A stretch of DNA of 64,000 bases from Gammaproteobacteria bacterium (GCA_029289265.1 JARFTX010000001.1:262325-326324), one strand, 5' to 3'; numbered from the stretch's first letter, positions 1 to 10,349 are shown. The notes: generated from the sequence alone by a model not told the origin. Made by a program: numbers and translations.

Positions 1-2
1 AC

Positions 3-278
3 TGCTTCGTCCTGCGCGGCGGCCGCATGGTGCTCGACAGCAGCCGGCAACCCGATTTCGCGGCAGGCCTGGGCCATGTCCCCGGCCGCGGCCGGCTGCG
101 CGGGGACGGACAGGGCGGCTATCTGATCGAGGGCATCGACGAACCCGTCCCCGGCAACCGGCTGACGTTGCGCGTCGGCGCTTCGGCGGTCAATCACCGG
201 CTGCGCCATGGCAGAAACGAGTATGCCCTCGGGGCATCGGGGGCCGGACGGCGCGTCGAGATGAGATTGCTGCCATGA
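3..278 (+). CDS. DUF1850 family protein, C-terminal part (5' end outside window)
   Basis: The open frame runs in from the left edge and stops at 278. The visible 91 or so residues contain the pattern G-x-G...DGQGGYLIEGID...LTLRV...LRHGRNEYAL, which resembles the C-terminal half of DUF1850 proteins. These are small, probably exported proteins that commonly precede TAXI-type TRAP permease genes. The permease gene follows here after about 130 bases, which supports the call. No function has been shown for the family; a role with the TRAP system is inferred from context. An ATG at 27 lies inside the domain and is unlikely to be the true start. Confidence 0.55.
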   Translation, partial: CFVLRGGRMVLDSSRQPDFAAGLGHVPGRGRLRGDGQGGYLIEGIDEPVPGNRLTLRVGASAVNHRLRHGRNEYALGASGAGRRVEMRLLP

Positions 279-405
279 CGCGATCGCGTCGGCGCGCGCG
301 TCCTGACCCTACATTGCCCAGGCCGGGCGCCGGCATGGGGCGATGCGTGAACACCCGGCGGACCAGATCGATCCAGGCTGTGAATCAACCACCCTCGAGG
401 TGTGC

Positions 406-2430
406 ATGAACGAAGCAGAACAACCACGTCCGTCCCTGCTCGGCGCCTCGGGCCCGCATCCGCGCGTGATCCTGTGGCTCATCACGCTGCTCGCGATCGG
501 ACTGTCGCTGTTTCAGCTCTATTCGGCGGGCATCCAGCAGCTCGGGCTGTTCTATCAGCGCAGCATCCACATCGCGCTGATCATGATGCTCGCCTTCCTG
601 ATGTTCCCGGCCTTCGGCCCCACACGGCGGCGAGGTCCGATCGCGTGGATCATCGACATCGCCTTCTTCGCCGGAGCCTTCCTGACCGGCTTCTACCTCG
701 CCTTCTACCTTGACGAGATCATCGACCGGGCCGGGTTCTGGAGCCGCACCGACATCATTGTCGGCTGCATTGCCATCGTCACCGTTCTGGAGGCCTGCCG
801 GCGCGCGGTCGGCATCGGCCTGACCGTGATCGGCGCAGTGGCGATCGTCTACGCCTTCGCCGGCCCGCGCGGCGAGCTGCCGTGGCTGGGCGAGTTCCTG
901 CCGGGCATTCTCGCCCACCGCGGCTACAACCTCGACCGCGTCGTCGGCCAGCTCTACCTCGGACAGGAGGGCCTGTTCGGCCTGCCGCTGGGCGTCGCGG
1001 CGACCTTCATCTTCGTCTTCGTGCTGTTCGGCGCGATGCTCGAGGTGACCGGCGCCGGCAAATTCTTCATCGATCTTGCCTACGCGGCGACCGGCCGGCA
1101 GCGCGGCGGCCCGGCCAAGGCAGCGGTGATCGCTTCGGCCGGCATGGGGTCGATCTCCGGAAGCGCGATCGCCAACGTCGTGACCACCGGCGCCTTCACG
1201 ATCCCGCTGATGAAGCGGCTCGGCTACCGCCCCGCCCAGGCGGGCGGCATCGAGGCGGCGGCGAGCACCGGCGGGCAGATCATGCCGCCGCTGATGGGGG
1301 CGGGCGCCTTTCTGATCGCCGAGTACACCGGTGTTCCCTATCTCGAGATCGTCAAGGTCAGCATCCTGCCGGCGCTGATGTACTTCGGCACGGTGTACCT
1401 GTTCGTGCACATCATCGCGATCAAGCAGGGCATGCAGGGCATGGCGGCTTCGGAGCTGCCCTCGGTGCGGCAGGTCATGCGCGAGGGCTGGCACTTCCTG
1501 GTGCCGCTTGCGGTGCTGATCTGGCTGTTGGCGATGCACATGTCGCCGATGCGGGTGGGCTACTACGCGGTGGTGTCGATGGTCGTCGTGGCGATGCTGC
1601 GCCATCTCGTCTGGTTCTTCGTCTTCGCGCCACGCCACGGCGAGCCGGTGACCGCTGCGCGCTTCGGTCGCTTGTGCCAGAGCGGGTTGACCCGGCTCGC
1701 CGAAGGGCTGTCGCTGGGGGCGCGCAATGCGGTGGCGGTCAGCATCGCCTGTGCGGTTGCGGGCCTCATCGTCGGGGTGGTCGGGCTGACCGGGCTGGGG
1801 CTGAAGTTCTCGGCGATGATGCTGGCGTTCTCGGGGGGCAACATCGTGCTCGCGCTCGTCATGGTCATCATCGCGAGCCTGGTCCTCGGCATGGGTCTGC
1901 CGGTGACCGCCGCCTACATCGTGCTGATCGTGCTGGTCGGCCCCGCGCTGACGCTCGAGTTCGGCATTCCGCTGCTGATCGCGCACCTGGTCGTGTTCTG
2001 GTACTCGCAGGATTCGAACGTCACGCCGCCCGTGGCGCTCGCGGGCTTCGCCGGCGCAGCGATAGCCGGCAGCAAGCCGATGGAGACGAGCTTTCAGGCC
2101 TGGAAGTTCGCGAAGGGGCTGTACCTGATCCCCGTGTTCATGGTGTTCAATCCGGAGCTCATCCTCGGCGGCCCGCCGCTCGTGGTCGCCTGGAATGTGC
2201 TGATCGCGTTCGCCGCGCTCGCGGCCTTCGCCGCGGCGCTCGAGGGCTATCTGTTCGCCCGCATGGGGGTGTTGTCGCGCCTGCTGATCGTGCCGGCGAC
2301 GGTGGCGGTGTTCTACCCGAACTTTGCGGTCGAGGCGGCCGGACTCGCAACCTTGCTGCTGGTGCTGGCAGCGAACTGGTGGACGGGCCGGCGCGAGCAT
2401 TCGCCATCCGGGCTGACGACGACGCGATAG
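406..2430 (+). CDS. TRAP transporter fused permease, TAXI/DctQM type
   Basis: A 674-residue, very hydrophobic inner-membrane protein. An N-terminal four-helix DctQ-like part is followed by the large DctM-like part, with motifs such as GSISGSAIANVVTTGAFTIP and ASTGGQIMPPLMGAGAF that line the substrate path. Fused permeases of this length pair with TAXI periplasmic binding proteins and drive uptake, probably of an organic acid, with an ion gradient. The start at 406 is chosen because GAGGTG precedes it at a good distance; an upstream ATG at 343 has no such site. The DUF1850 gene lies just upstream. The binding protein is not in the window, so the substrate is unknown. Confidence 0.9.
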   Translation: MNEAEQPRPSLLGASGPHPRVILWLITLLAIGLSLFQLYSAGIQQLGLFYQRSIHIALIMMLAFLMFPAFGPTRRRGPIAWIIDIAFFAGAFLTGFYLAFYLDEIIDRAGFWSRTDIIVGCIAIVTVLEACRRAVGIGLTVIGAVAIVYAFAGPRGELPWLGEFLPGILAHRGYNLDRVVGQLYLGQEGLFGLPLGVAATFIFVFVLFGAMLEVTGAGKFFIDLAYAATGRQRGGPAKAAVIASAGMGSISGSAIANVVTTGAFTIPLMKRLGYRPAQAGGIEAAASTGGQIMPPLMGAGAFLIAEYTGVPYLEIVKVSILPALMYFGTVYLFVHIIAIKQGMQGMAASELPSVRQVMREGWHFLVPLAVLIWLLAMHMSPMRVGYYAVVSMVVVAMLRHLVWFFVFAPRHGEPVTAARFGRLCQSGLTRLAEGLSLGARNAVAVSIACAVAGLIVGVVGLTGLGLKFSAMMLAFSGGNIVLALVMVIIASLVLGMGLPVTAAYIVLIVLVGPALTLEFGIPLLIAHLVVFWYSQDSNVTPPVALAGFAGAAIAGSKPMETSFQAWKFAKGLYLIPVFMVFNPELILGGPPLVVAWNVLIAFAALAAFAAALEGYLFARMGVLSRLLIVPATVAVFYPNFAVEAAGLATLLLVLAANWWTGRREHSPSGLTTTR

Positions 2431-2577
2431 CGCCCAGGGCACGGCAGGCCGCGCCCTTGCGCCACCGGGCGGTCCGGCGTGGGCGTGGGGCGCAGTCGCG
2501 CTGGGGCCCCTCCACGCTTGCCCTCGGCATGGTCGGGCGCTAGAGTTCGATCTTTTCGCATCGGGGAGAGCCCTCGC

Positions 2578-3186
2578 GTGTTCGCCATCATTCAGGCGTC
2601 GGGGTGGCCGATCTGGCCGCTCTTGTTTGCATCCGTCATTGCGGTGGCGTTGATCGTCGAGCGCTCGATGACCTTGCGGCGCTCGCGCGTCGTGCCGTCG
2701 GGACTGCTCGAGGAGGTTCTGGCCGAGCTGCGCAACCACGGCGTGACCGCCGACATGGCCAACGCGGTGGCCGCCCATTCTCCGCTCGGTCGCGTGCTTG
2801 CCGCGGGGTTGCGCAATGTCGGGAGTTCGCGCGAGGTCATGAAGGAAGCGATCGAAGAGACCGGCCGCGCCGTCGCGCACGAGCTGGAACGCTTCCTCAC
2901 GACGCTCGGCACCATCGCCGCGATCAGCCCGCTGCTGGGACTCTTCGGCACCATCGTCGGCATGATCGACATCTTCGCCTCGCAGGGGGTGGCCGGCGCA
3001 AATCCGCAGCAGCTCGCCCAGGGCATCTCGATCGCGCTCAATACGACCGGGCTGGGCCTCATCATCGCGATTCCCGCGACCATCTTCTGGCGCCATTTCC
3101 GCGCGCTGATCGACGGCTTCGTCATCGACATGGAGCAGCAGGCGGTGAAGCTGGTCGAGGTCGTGCATGGCGAGCGGCGCGGCTGA
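2578..3186 (+). CDS. exbB: MotA/TolQ/ExbB proton channel family protein
   Basis: A 202-residue inner-membrane protein with an N-terminal helix (residues about 5-25) and two further helices in the conserved block TLGTIAAISPLLGLFGTIVGMI and NTTGLGLIIAIPATIFW. ExbB forms the proton channel that, with ExbD, energises TonB-dependent outer-membrane uptake. The GTG start at 2578 follows GGGGAG at 2562-2568 and gives a normal N-terminus; an upstream ATG at 2479 would add an atypical Arg-rich extension. The exbD gene begins four bases after the stop. No tonB gene is next to it, so a TolQ-like role cannot be excluded. Confidence 0.88.
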   Translation: MFAIIQASGWPIWPLLFASVIAVALIVERSMTLRRSRVVPSGLLEEVLAELRNHGVTADMANAVAAHSPLGRVLAAGLRNVGSSREVMKEAIEETGRAVAHELERFLTTLGTIAAISPLLGLFGTIVGMIDIFASQGVAGANPQQLAQGISIALNTTGLGLIIAIPATIFWRHFRALIDGFVIDMEQQAVKLVEVVHGERRG

Positions 3187-3189
3187 GCG

Positions 3190-3615
3190 ATGAACTTCCA
3201 GCGCGGCGCCCGGCGCCAGGCCGAACCCGAGGTCAATCTGATCCCGCTGATCGATGTCGTGCTCGTCATCATCATCTTCCTGATGTTGACGACCACCTTC
3301 ACCAAGATCGCCGGCCTCGAGATCAACCTGCCGGTCGCCGAGGCCGACCCGAGCCAGGCGACGCCCGACGAGATCACGGTGGTCGTCACCGCCGGGGGCG
3401 ACATCATCATCAACGGCAATCCGGTGGGCGCGCGCGAAGTTTCGGCAATCGCGGCCGCGTTGGGCCGGGCCCGGCCGACCGGTGACAGGGAGCCTGTCGT
3501 CGTCATCAACGCCGACGCGCAAGCCGCGCACCAGAGCGTGATCGACGTGATGCAGGCAGCCCAGCGGGCAGGGCTCGCTCACATCACCTTCGCCATCCAG
3601 AACCCGCCGTCCTGA
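3190..3615 (+). CDS. exbD: ExbD/TolR family biopolymer transport protein
   Basis: A 141-residue protein with a short cytoplasmic N-terminus, one membrane helix (LIPLIDVVLVIIIFLMLTTTF) and a periplasmic domain. The Asp in the helix sequence PLIDVV matches the conserved proton-relay aspartate of ExbD/TolR. The C-terminal domain ends in the family's VVINADAQAAHQSVIDVM pattern. It partners the ExbB gene just upstream. Its end overlaps the region of the weaker upstream lpxK start, so exbB-exbD-lpxK are probably cotranscribed, an arrangement common in betaproteobacteria. Confidence 0.88.
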   Translation: MNFQRGARRQAEPEVNLIPLIDVVLVIIIFLMLTTTFTKIAGLEINLPVAEADPSQATPDEITVVVTAGGDIIINGNPVGAREVSAIAAALGRARPTGDREPVVVINADAQAAHQSVIDVMQAAQRAGLAHITFAIQNPPS

Positions 3616-3646
3616 TGTGCGGCAGCCTCGCACGGAGTCACCGGCC

Positions 3647-4660
3647 GTGAGCCGGCATGCCCCGGCGTTCTGGCGGAGGCGATCGGCGGCAGCTTGCGCG
3701 CTGTGGCCGATTGCCGCGCTGTTCGCCGGAGGCGTCGCGCTCCGTCGCGCCCTTTACCGACTCGGCCTGTGCTCTGCCGTACGTCTGCCCGTGCCCGTCG
3801 CGGTGGTTGGCAATGTCGCCGTCGGTGGCAGCGGCAAGACGCCGGTGGTGGAGTGGCTCGTCGGCCGACTCCGCGATGCGGGCTTCACCCCCGGCATCGT
3901 CAGTCGAGGCTACGGGGGCAGGGTCCGCGGCGTCGCGCTGGTGCCGCCGGATGGTGATCCTGGTCTGTTCGGCGACGAGCCGGTGCTGCTCGCGCGGCTC
4001 ACCGGCTGCCCGGTCGCGGTCGGCGCCAACCGGCCGGCTGCGGCAAGGGCGCTGCTCTCGACCCATCCGGGCTGCGATGTGATCGTCTCCGACGACGGCC
4101 TGCAGCACTATCGGCTCGGTCGCGACGTGGAGATCGCCGTGGTCGACGAGGCGACGCTCGGCAACCGCTGGCCGCTGCCTGCGGGGCCCCTGCGCGAGGG
4201 GTTGGGGCGCCTGCGCGAGGTCGATCTGGTGATTGCCCACGGTGCTCTGTCGGCGTCGCTTGCGCGTCGGCTGCAGGGCGTCGCAATCTCGGACATGGCG
4301 CTGGAAGGCGACCGGCTGCGCGCCGTGCGCGAGCCCGCCCGCTCGATTCCGCTCGCTGCGCTGCGCGGCCGCCGGGTGCACGCGGTGGCCGGCATCGGCC
4401 GTCCCGAGCGCTTCTTTGCCCAACTCGAAGCGGCCGGGCTGGACGTCGTACGCCACCCCTTGCCCGATCATCACCGCTTCGCGCCCGGCGACCTCGACTT
4501 TCCCGGTGGCGGGCCGGTCGTCGTGACCGCCAAGGATGCGGTAAAATGCGCGGCTATCGCGCCCGCCGATACCTGGGTCTTCCCGGTCGAGGCGCGCATC
4601 GCCCCCGGGGCGGCCGAACGAATACTGGAGAGACTGACGCATGGACGCCCGGTTGCTTGA
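3647..4660 (+). CDS. lpxK: Tetraacyldisaccharide 4'-kinase
   Basis: LpxK phosphorylates the 4' position of the tetraacyldisaccharide lipid A precursor at the inner membrane, using ATP. The 337-residue protein has a hydrophobic N-terminal anchor (residues about 13-40), the P-loop [12 protein letters not shown] (55-66), and the family block [21 protein letters not shown]. The GTG start at 3647 has ACGGAG about nine bases upstream and gives the usual N-terminus; a GTG at 3617 is possible and would add ten residues. The 3' end overlaps the next gene by 20 bases, indicating translational coupling. Confidence 0.93.
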   Translation: MSRHAPAFWRRRSAAACALWPIAALFAGGVALRRALYRLGLCSAVRLPVPVAVVGNVAVGGSGKTPVVEWLVGRLRDAGFTPGIVSRGYGGRVRGVALVPPDGDPGLFGDEPVLLARLTGCPVAVGANRPAAARALLSTHPGCDVIVSDDGLQHYRLGRDVEIAVVDEATLGNRWPLPAGPLREGLGRLREVDLVIAHGALSASLARRLQGVAISDMALEGDRLRAVREPARSIPLAALRGRRVHAVAGIGRPERFFAQLEAAGLDVVRHPLPDHHRFAPGDLDFPGGGPVVVTAKDAVKCAAIAPADTWVFPVEARIAPGAAERILERLTHGRPVA

Positions 4661-4832
4661 GATCCTCGTGTGCCCGTTGTGCAAGGGTCCGCTCGACTAC
4701 CTGAAGGACCGACAGGAGCTCGTCTGCAAGGCCGACCGGCTGGCGTTTCCGATCCGTGACGGCATTCCCGTGATGCTCGAGGACGAGGCGCGCGCGATCG
4801 AGGCTGCCGAGGTCGAGGCGCTGAGGCGTTGA
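4641..4832 (+). CDS. Trm112-like zinc-ribbon protein (YcaR type)
   Basis: A 63-residue protein with the start [14 protein letters not shown] and the later segment [21 protein letters not shown], typical of the bacterial Trm112/YcaR family. Two cysteines are in the first knuckle (CPLC); the second knuckle has a single Cys, as in many bacterial members. Eukaryotic Trm112 activates methyltransferases; the bacterial role is not settled. It lies between lpxK and kdsB, overlapping the former by 20 bases and the latter by one, which is its usual place. Confidence 0.88.
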   Translation: MDARLLEILVCPLCKGPLDYLKDRQELVCKADRLAFPIRDGIPVMLEDEARAIEAAEVEALRR

Positions 4833-5608
4833 TGACGGCGTTCAAGGTCGTCATCCCCGCCCGTTTCGCCTCGACGCGCCTTCCGGGCAAGCCGCTCGCC
4901 GATATCGGCGGCAAGGCGATGATCGTCCGGGTGCTGGAGCGTGCGCGCGAGGCTGGCGCCGCAGGCGTGTGGGTCGCCACCGATCACCAAGCCGTGCTGG
5001 ATGCCGTGCTGGCCGAGGGAGGCGATGCGCTGATGACGCGTGCCGATCACCCCAGCGGCACCGACCGGCTCGCCGAGGTGGTGACCGCGCTCGGCTGGTC
5101 CGACGATGAGATCGTCGTCAACGTCCAGGGAGACGAGCCGCTGATCGATCCCGAGCTCATCGCCGCGGTCGCGGAAACCCTCGCCGCCGCGACCGATGCC
5201 GCCGTGGCGACCGCCGCACATCCGATCCACGACGCGGCCGATTTCTTCAATCCGAACGTCGTCAAGGTCGTCTGCGACGCACGCGGACACGCGCTGTACT
5301 TCTCGCGCGCACCGATTCCGTGGGCACGCGATGCGCTGGCGGCCAGTCGCGAGCGACTGCCGACGGGATTGCCCGTCTTGAGGCATGTCGGTCTCTACGC
5401 CTACCGCGTCGGATTTCTCCGGCGTTATGCCGCACTTGCTCCTTCGCCGTTGGAGCACTGGGAGGCGCTCGAGCAATTGCGGGTCCTTTGGCACGGCGAG
5501 CGCATCGCGGTGCGGGTCATCGACGTGGCGCCGCCCGCCGGCGTGGACACGGCTGAGGACCTGGAGCGAGTGCGCAGCGTGTTTGACCGGGCGCAACGAG
5601 TCGAGTAA
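4832..5608 (+). CDS. kdsB: 3-deoxy-manno-octulosonate cytidylyltransferase
   Basis: KdsB makes CMP-Kdo from CTP and Kdo for the inner core of lipopolysaccharide. The 258-residue protein shows the family start [27 protein letters not shown], the segment [12 protein letters not shown], and [14 protein letters not shown]. The length matches the family. The ATG at 4832 overlaps the stop of the Trm112-like gene (TGATG); a TTG three bases earlier is less likely. It completes the lpxK-trm112-kdsB cell-envelope block. Confidence 0.95.
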   Translation: MTAFKVVIPARFASTRLPGKPLADIGGKAMIVRVLERAREAGAAGVWVATDHQAVLDAVLAEGGDALMTRADHPSGTDRLAEVVTALGWSDDEIVVNVQGDEPLIDPELIAAVAETLAAATDAAVATAAHPIHDAADFFNPNVVKVVCDARGHALYFSRAPIPWARDALAASRERLPTGLPVLRHVGLYAYRVGFLRRYAALAPSPLEHWEALEQLRVLWHGERIAVRVIDVAPPAGVDTAEDLERVRSVFDRAQRVE

Positions 5609-5660
5609 GTTTCGGGATCGTCATAAACCGGGCGGCTGGACACGGCTGCCCGACTCTTAG

Positions 5661-6329
<669 letters not shown>

Positions 6330-6347
6330 TCGCCGGTGCAGGATCGC

Positions 6348-6387
6348 GGCGCGGCTCGTCCATCGTGGTGAGCCGCGCCTTTTCTTT
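6348..6387 (+). terminator. Intrinsic terminator after adk
   Basis: A perfect 10-bp stem, GGCGCGGCTC at 6348-6357 pairing with GAGCCGCGCC at 6370-6379, is followed at once by TTTTCTTT. It ends the lpxK-kdsB-adk transcript just before the phosphofructokinase gene. Confidence 0.85.
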
Positions 6388-6404
6388 CAGGGGCCCTCGA
6401 AGCG

Positions 6405-7664
6405 ATGCGCAAGGCCAATCTCCTGTATGCCCAGTCCGGCGGCGTGACCGCCGTCATCAACGCCACCGCGGCGAGCGTGATCGAGACCGCGCGCGAGCAC
6501 GCCGGGTCGATCGGAACGGTGCTGGCGGCACGGCACGGCATCCTCGGTGCGCTGGGCGAGGACCTGATCGACACCTTGGCACTGTCCGCCGAGGAGCTGC
6601 GGGCACTCGCGCACACGCCTGGCGGCGCCTTCGGTTCTTGCCGCTTCGACCTCGACGCGCCGGAGGCGAACCCGACACAGTACGACCGGCTGTTCGACGT
6701 GTTCGACGCCCACGACATCCGCTACTTCCTCTACAACGGCGGCAACGGCTCGATGGATGCGGTCGCCAAGCTGGCGGCCGCTGCGCGCGGGCGCGGCTAC
6801 CCGCTCGTGTCGATCGGCGTGCCCAAGACAGTGGACAACGATCTCGTGGGCACGGACTGCTGCCCCGGCTTCGGCTCGGCGGCGAAATATGTCGCCCTCG
6901 CCATGCTCGAAGCCGGACTCGACCTGGCGGCCATGACGAGCCGTATCGGGCGGGTGTTCGTGCTCGAGGTCATGGGTCGCAACGCCGGCTGGCTGGCCGC
7001 TGCGACGGCGCTCGCGGCACGAACTCCCGACGAGCCGCCGCACATCGTGCTGATGCCCGAGGTGCCGTTCGAGGAAGAACCGTTCATCGAGCGCGTCCGC
7101 GCAACCGTCGAGCGCCTGGGTTACTGCGCCGTGACGGTCTCCGAGGGCATCCGCCGCGCCGACGGCTCGCTGGTGATGGAGCAAGCGCACGACCGCAAGG
7201 GCCACGTCCAGCTCGGCGGAGCGGGGCAGCAAATCTCCCGCCTGATCCACGCGCGGCTGAGCTACAAGCACCACTGGGCGATCCCCGACTACCTGCAGCG
7301 CGCCGCCGGCCACCTGGTCTCGGCGACCGACCACGCCCAGGCGCGCGCGGTGGGGCGCGCCGCGGTCGAATTCGCGCTCGCGGGGCACGACGGCATCATG
7401 GCGGCGATCCGCCGCATGGCCGACGCCCCCTACGCGTGGTCGATCGAGCCGATCGACGTCGCGCCGATCGCGAATCTCGAGCGGCTGGTGCCGCGCGAGT
7501 TCATCCGCGCCGACGGCCTGCACGTCACCGATGCGGCGCGCCGCTACCTGAGGCCGCTGATCGAAGGCGAGATCGTGCCGCCCTTCGCGGGTGGGCTGCC
7601 CGACTACCCACGCCTCCAGTTGGTGCCGGTGCCGCGTCGGCTGGCGGCGTACGCGGTGCGCTGA
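6405..7664 (+). CDS. 6-phosphofructokinase, PPi-type subfamily (phosphoryl donor uncertain)
   Basis: A 419-residue PfkA-family enzyme of the long type usually annotated as diphosphate:fructose-6-phosphate 1-phosphotransferase. Visible motifs are YAQSGGVTAVINA at the N-terminus, NGGNGSMDAVAKL (residues about 107-119), PKTVDNDLVGTD (about 139-150) and MGRNAGWLAA. PKTVDND carries the Lys typical of PPi enzymes. GGNG carries Gly where PPi enzymes usually have Asp, so donor choice is not certain (see findings). It would act in glycolysis, reversibly if PPi is used. It stands alone after the adk terminator. Confidence 0.85.
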   Translation: MRKANLLYAQSGGVTAVINATAASVIETAREHAGSIGTVLAARHGILGALGEDLIDTLALSAEELRALAHTPGGAFGSCRFDLDAPEANPTQYDRLFDVFDAHDIRYFLYNGGNGSMDAVAKLAAAARGRGYPLVSIGVPKTVDNDLVGTDCCPGFGSAAKYVALAMLEAGLDLAAMTSRIGRVFVLEVMGRNAGWLAAATALAARTPDEPPHIVLMPEVPFEEEPFIERVRATVERLGYCAVTVSEGIRRADGSLVMEQAHDRKGHVQLGGAGQQISRLIHARLSYKHHWAIPDYLQRAAGHLVSATDHAQARAVGRAAVEFALAGHDGIMAAIRRMADAPYAWSIEPIDVAPIANLERLVPREFIRADGLHVTDAARRYLRPLIEGEIVPPFAGGLPDYPRLQLVPVPRRLAAYAVR

Positions 7665-7823
7665 GGGGCGGGGCTTCCGCGCTGCCGCGCAGCCGTCGTT
7701 CCGTCGCGTTCCATCGCAGCCCCACGGGCGCCGGTTCCGGGCGGCCTATGCCGCGACCCCGTGCGCTGCCGCAGGCACTCGTGGCGGCCGCGTGCATCCA
7801 AGAACTGCCGGGAGGTGTGTGAC

Positions 7824-9569
7824 ATGAGTTTACTGACAAGGATGCGGTCGATTGCGGCGCTGTTCTTCGCCTGCGCCGTCCTCGTGCCGGCGTTCGCGCA
7901 GGTGCCGGCCCAGCCCGAGCCGGCTACCGGCTTCGCGCCCACGCCTTCGGTCTTTGCGCGCGAGGCGATCGCGGTGACCGCCAACCCACACGCGACCGAT
8001 GCGGCGCTGGCGATGTTGCGTGGCGGCGGCAGCGCGGTCGATGCGGCGATCGCTGCAGTGCTGGTACTCAATGTCGTCGAGCCGCAATCTTCGGGCATCG
8101 GTGGCGGCGGCTTTCTGGTCGCCTACGAGGCGGCGAGTGGACGCGTGACGGCCTGGGACGGGCGCGAGACCGCACCCGCTGCAATCGACGAGACGCTCTT
8201 CCTCGCGGCCGACGGCGTACCGATGGGATTCCACGACGCAGTCGTCGGCGGTCGTGCGGTCGGGGTGCCGGGGCTGTTGCGCATGCTCGCCCAAGCCCAT
8301 TCGCGCCACGGCAAGCTGTCGTGGCCGCGGCTGTTCGAGCCGGCGATCGCACTGGCCGAAGGCGGCTTTCCGGTCTCGCCGCGGCTACACGCACTGATCG
8401 CGCGCGACCGCTTCCTCGCCTCCGACCCGCTCGCCCGCGCGCTGTTCTTCGACGCCGACGGCCGCCCGCTCACGATCGGCGCGACGCTGCGCAATCCCGA
8501 GCTTGCGGCCGTGCTGCGCGAGGTCGCGGATCGCGGTGTGGATGCTTTCTACCGCGGCGCCATCGCCCGTGACATCGTCGCGGCGGTGGCCGCCGAGCCC
8601 AATCCCGGAATGCTGGCGACCAAAGACCTGGCTGGCTACCGCGCGGTCGAGCGCGAGCCGCTGTGCGGCGCTTACCGCGGCCACCGCGTCTGCGGCATGC
8701 CGCCGCCCAGCTCCGGCGCCGGGACGGTGCTCGCGCTGCTGGGCGTGCTCGAGCGTTTCCGGCTCGGCGAGCTCGATCCCGATTCGGCCTTTGCCGCCCA
8801 CCTCTTCAGCGAGGCGGGCCGCCTCGCCTTTGCCGATCGCGATGCCTGGTATGGCGATCCGGCGGCGATGCCGATCGAGCCGGCGCAGCTGCTCACGCCC
8901 GACTACCTGCACCGGCGCGCCACCGCACTGAGCCCGGTGCGCAGTCTCGGCCGCGCCGAGGCGGGCAATCCGCTGCCCGGCCGGGCGCAGCCGGGCGCGG
9001 CGCTCGCGATCGAGCGCGCGGCCACGACCCACCTCTCCATTGTCGATGCCGAGGGCAACGCATTGGCGCTGACCGCCTCGATCGAGGATGCTTTCGGCAG
9101 CCGCCGCATGGTTCGCGGCTTTCTGCTCAACAACCAGCTCACCGACTTTTCCTTCCGTCCAGCCGACGCACGCGGCCTGCATCCGAACCGGCCCGGCCCG
9201 AACAAGCGGCCCCGCAGCTCGATGGCGCCCACGCTGGTGTTCGACGCCGAGGGGCGGCTCGCCGCGGTGACCGGCTCGCCGGGCGGCAGCCAGATCATCA
9301 ACTACGTCGCGGCCAGCATCGTCGCCCGGGTCGACTGGAACATGGCCCCCGATGAACTGGTCGCCCGCACGCATGCCGGTAGCCGCAACGGCCCCACCGA
9401 GATCGAGGACACGCCGGCCGGACGGGCGCTCGCCGAGCGGCTCGCGCTGTTCGGCCACGAGCCGGTGCTGCGCGACCTCACGAGCGGGCTCGCCGTCATC
9501 GTCCGTGACGGCGAGGGCTGGCGCGGTGCGGCCGACCCGCGCCGCGAAGGTTCCGCCGCGGGTTACTGA
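7824..9569 (+). CDS. ggt: Gamma-glutamyltranspeptidase
   Basis: A periplasmic enzyme that cleaves or transfers the gamma-glutamyl group of glutathione and related compounds. The 581-residue precursor begins with a signal peptide (LTRMRSIAALFFACAVLVPAFA, cleaved before QVPAQ). The family block NVVEPQSSGIGGGGF is present, and ATTHLSIVDAEGN contains the Thr that becomes the new N-terminal nucleophile after self-cleavage into large and small subunits. GSPGGSQIINYV is the C-terminal glycine-rich motif. The start at 7824 has GGGAGGTGTG upstream; earlier ATGs would bury the signal peptide. Confidence 0.95.
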   Translation: MSLLTRMRSIAALFFACAVLVPAFAQVPAQPEPATGFAPTPSVFAREAIAVTANPHATDAALAMLRGGGSAVDAAIAAVLVLNVVEPQSSGIGGGGFLVAYEAASGRVTAWDGRETAPAAIDETLFLAADGVPMGFHDAVVGGRAVGVPGLLRMLAQAHSRHGKLSWPRLFEPAIALAEGGFPVSPRLHALIARDRFLASDPLARALFFDADGRPLTIGATLRNPELAAVLREVADRGVDAFYRGAIARDIVAAVAAEPNPGMLATKDLAGYRAVEREPLCGAYRGHRVCGMPPPSSGAGTVLALLGVLERFRLGELDPDSAFAAHLFSEAGRLAFADRDAWYGDPAAMPIEPAQLLTPDYLHRRATALSPVRSLGRAEAGNPLPGRAQPGAALAIERAATTHLSIVDAEGNALALTASIEDAFGSRRMVRGFLLNNQLTDFSFRPADARGLHPNRPGPNKRPRSSMAPTLVFDAEGRLAAVTGSPGGSQIINYVAASIVARVDWNMAPDELVARTHAGSRNGPTEIEDTPAGRALAERLALFGHEPVLRDLTSGLAVIVRDGEGWRGAADPRREGSAAGY

Positions 9570-9607
9570 GGTTCCCGGAAAGGGGCGGCAGAGCAGTCGC
9601 CGGCGGG

Positions 9608-10231
9608 TCAGACGGTGGGGTTGAGACTGTACTCGCCGATATGGCGGGCCTCGGCCAGCACATGGCCTTCGATGGTCTTCAACACCTCGGCGCCGCCGAA
9701 TCGACCCTCGACCGGGCATCGCTCGAGGTCGAGTGCGTAGAGCGTGAAAACGTAGTGGTGCAAGCGCTCATCGTTCCAAGGCGGGCAGGGGCCGTCGTAG
9801 CCGTGGTAGTCACCCCGCATCGACTCGTCGCCCGCGAACCAGGCGGTGTAGTCGTTCACGCCCTGACGGGTGCCCAGCGGTCCGCCCGGTCCGGCCTTGC
9901 CCCCGGGGGTGACCCCATCCGAAAAGGCGCCCGCGGCAATCTGGCGGCAGTCTGCGGGCAGGTCGACGAGCACCCAGTGAAAGAAATCCACACGCGGCAG
10001 GTCGAGCGGGATCACGCGGCCTTCCTGATTGACGTCGTCACCGCGGCTCGGTACATCGGGATCGTGGCAGATCAGCACGAAGGAGCGCGTACCTTCGGGG
10101 GCGTCGTGCCAGTCGAACTGGGGATTGCGGTTCTTGCCGAGGCAGACGTGGGCTTGTTCGGCGGGGATGCAGAACGCGAATTCGCCGGGAATGCGGGCGC
10201 CGTTGCCGAAGCTCTCGCTGGTCAATTTCAT
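9608..10231 (-). CDS. YbhB/YbcL-family (PEBP-like) protein
   Basis: A 207-residue protein of the phosphatidylethanolamine-binding/Raf-kinase-inhibitor fold. Visible are ICHDPDVPSRGDDVN, FHWVLVDLP and YDGPCPPWNDERLHHYVFTLYALD, which form the ligand pocket of the family. Members are cytosolic or periplasmic with no fixed role; no signal peptide is seen here. The start is placed at the ATG preceded by GAGGAGACC. It converges with ggt and runs in the same direction as murJ upstream. Confidence 0.85.
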   Translation of the reverse strand: MKLTSESFGNGARIPGEFAFCIPAEQAHVCLGKNRNPQFDWHDAPEGTRSFVLICHDPDVPSRGDDVNQEGRVIPLDLPRVDFFHWVLVDLPADCRQIAAGAFSDGVTPGGKAGPGGPLGTRQGVNDYTAWFAGDESMRGDYHGYDGPCPPWNDERLHHYVFTLYALDLERCPVEGRFGGAEVLKTIEGHVLAEARHIGEYSLNPTV

Positions 10232-10349
10232 GGCGTGGGTCTCCTCGTGCAGGTCTGCGGAATGAATCCTGATTCTAGCTGGATAAAGCCTGTCGTCGCA
10301 GCGCAGGTCCGGTGATGCCGACAACGCCGGGGGCGGGGACCGCCTTCCC

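Noticed and set aside
385..3633. A 1082-codon open frame on the minus strand across the TRAP, ExbB and ExbD genes
   Set aside because: It is antisense to three well-supported genes, is rich in Arg/Asp/His/Gln with no domain, and is the usual by-product of high third-position G+C.
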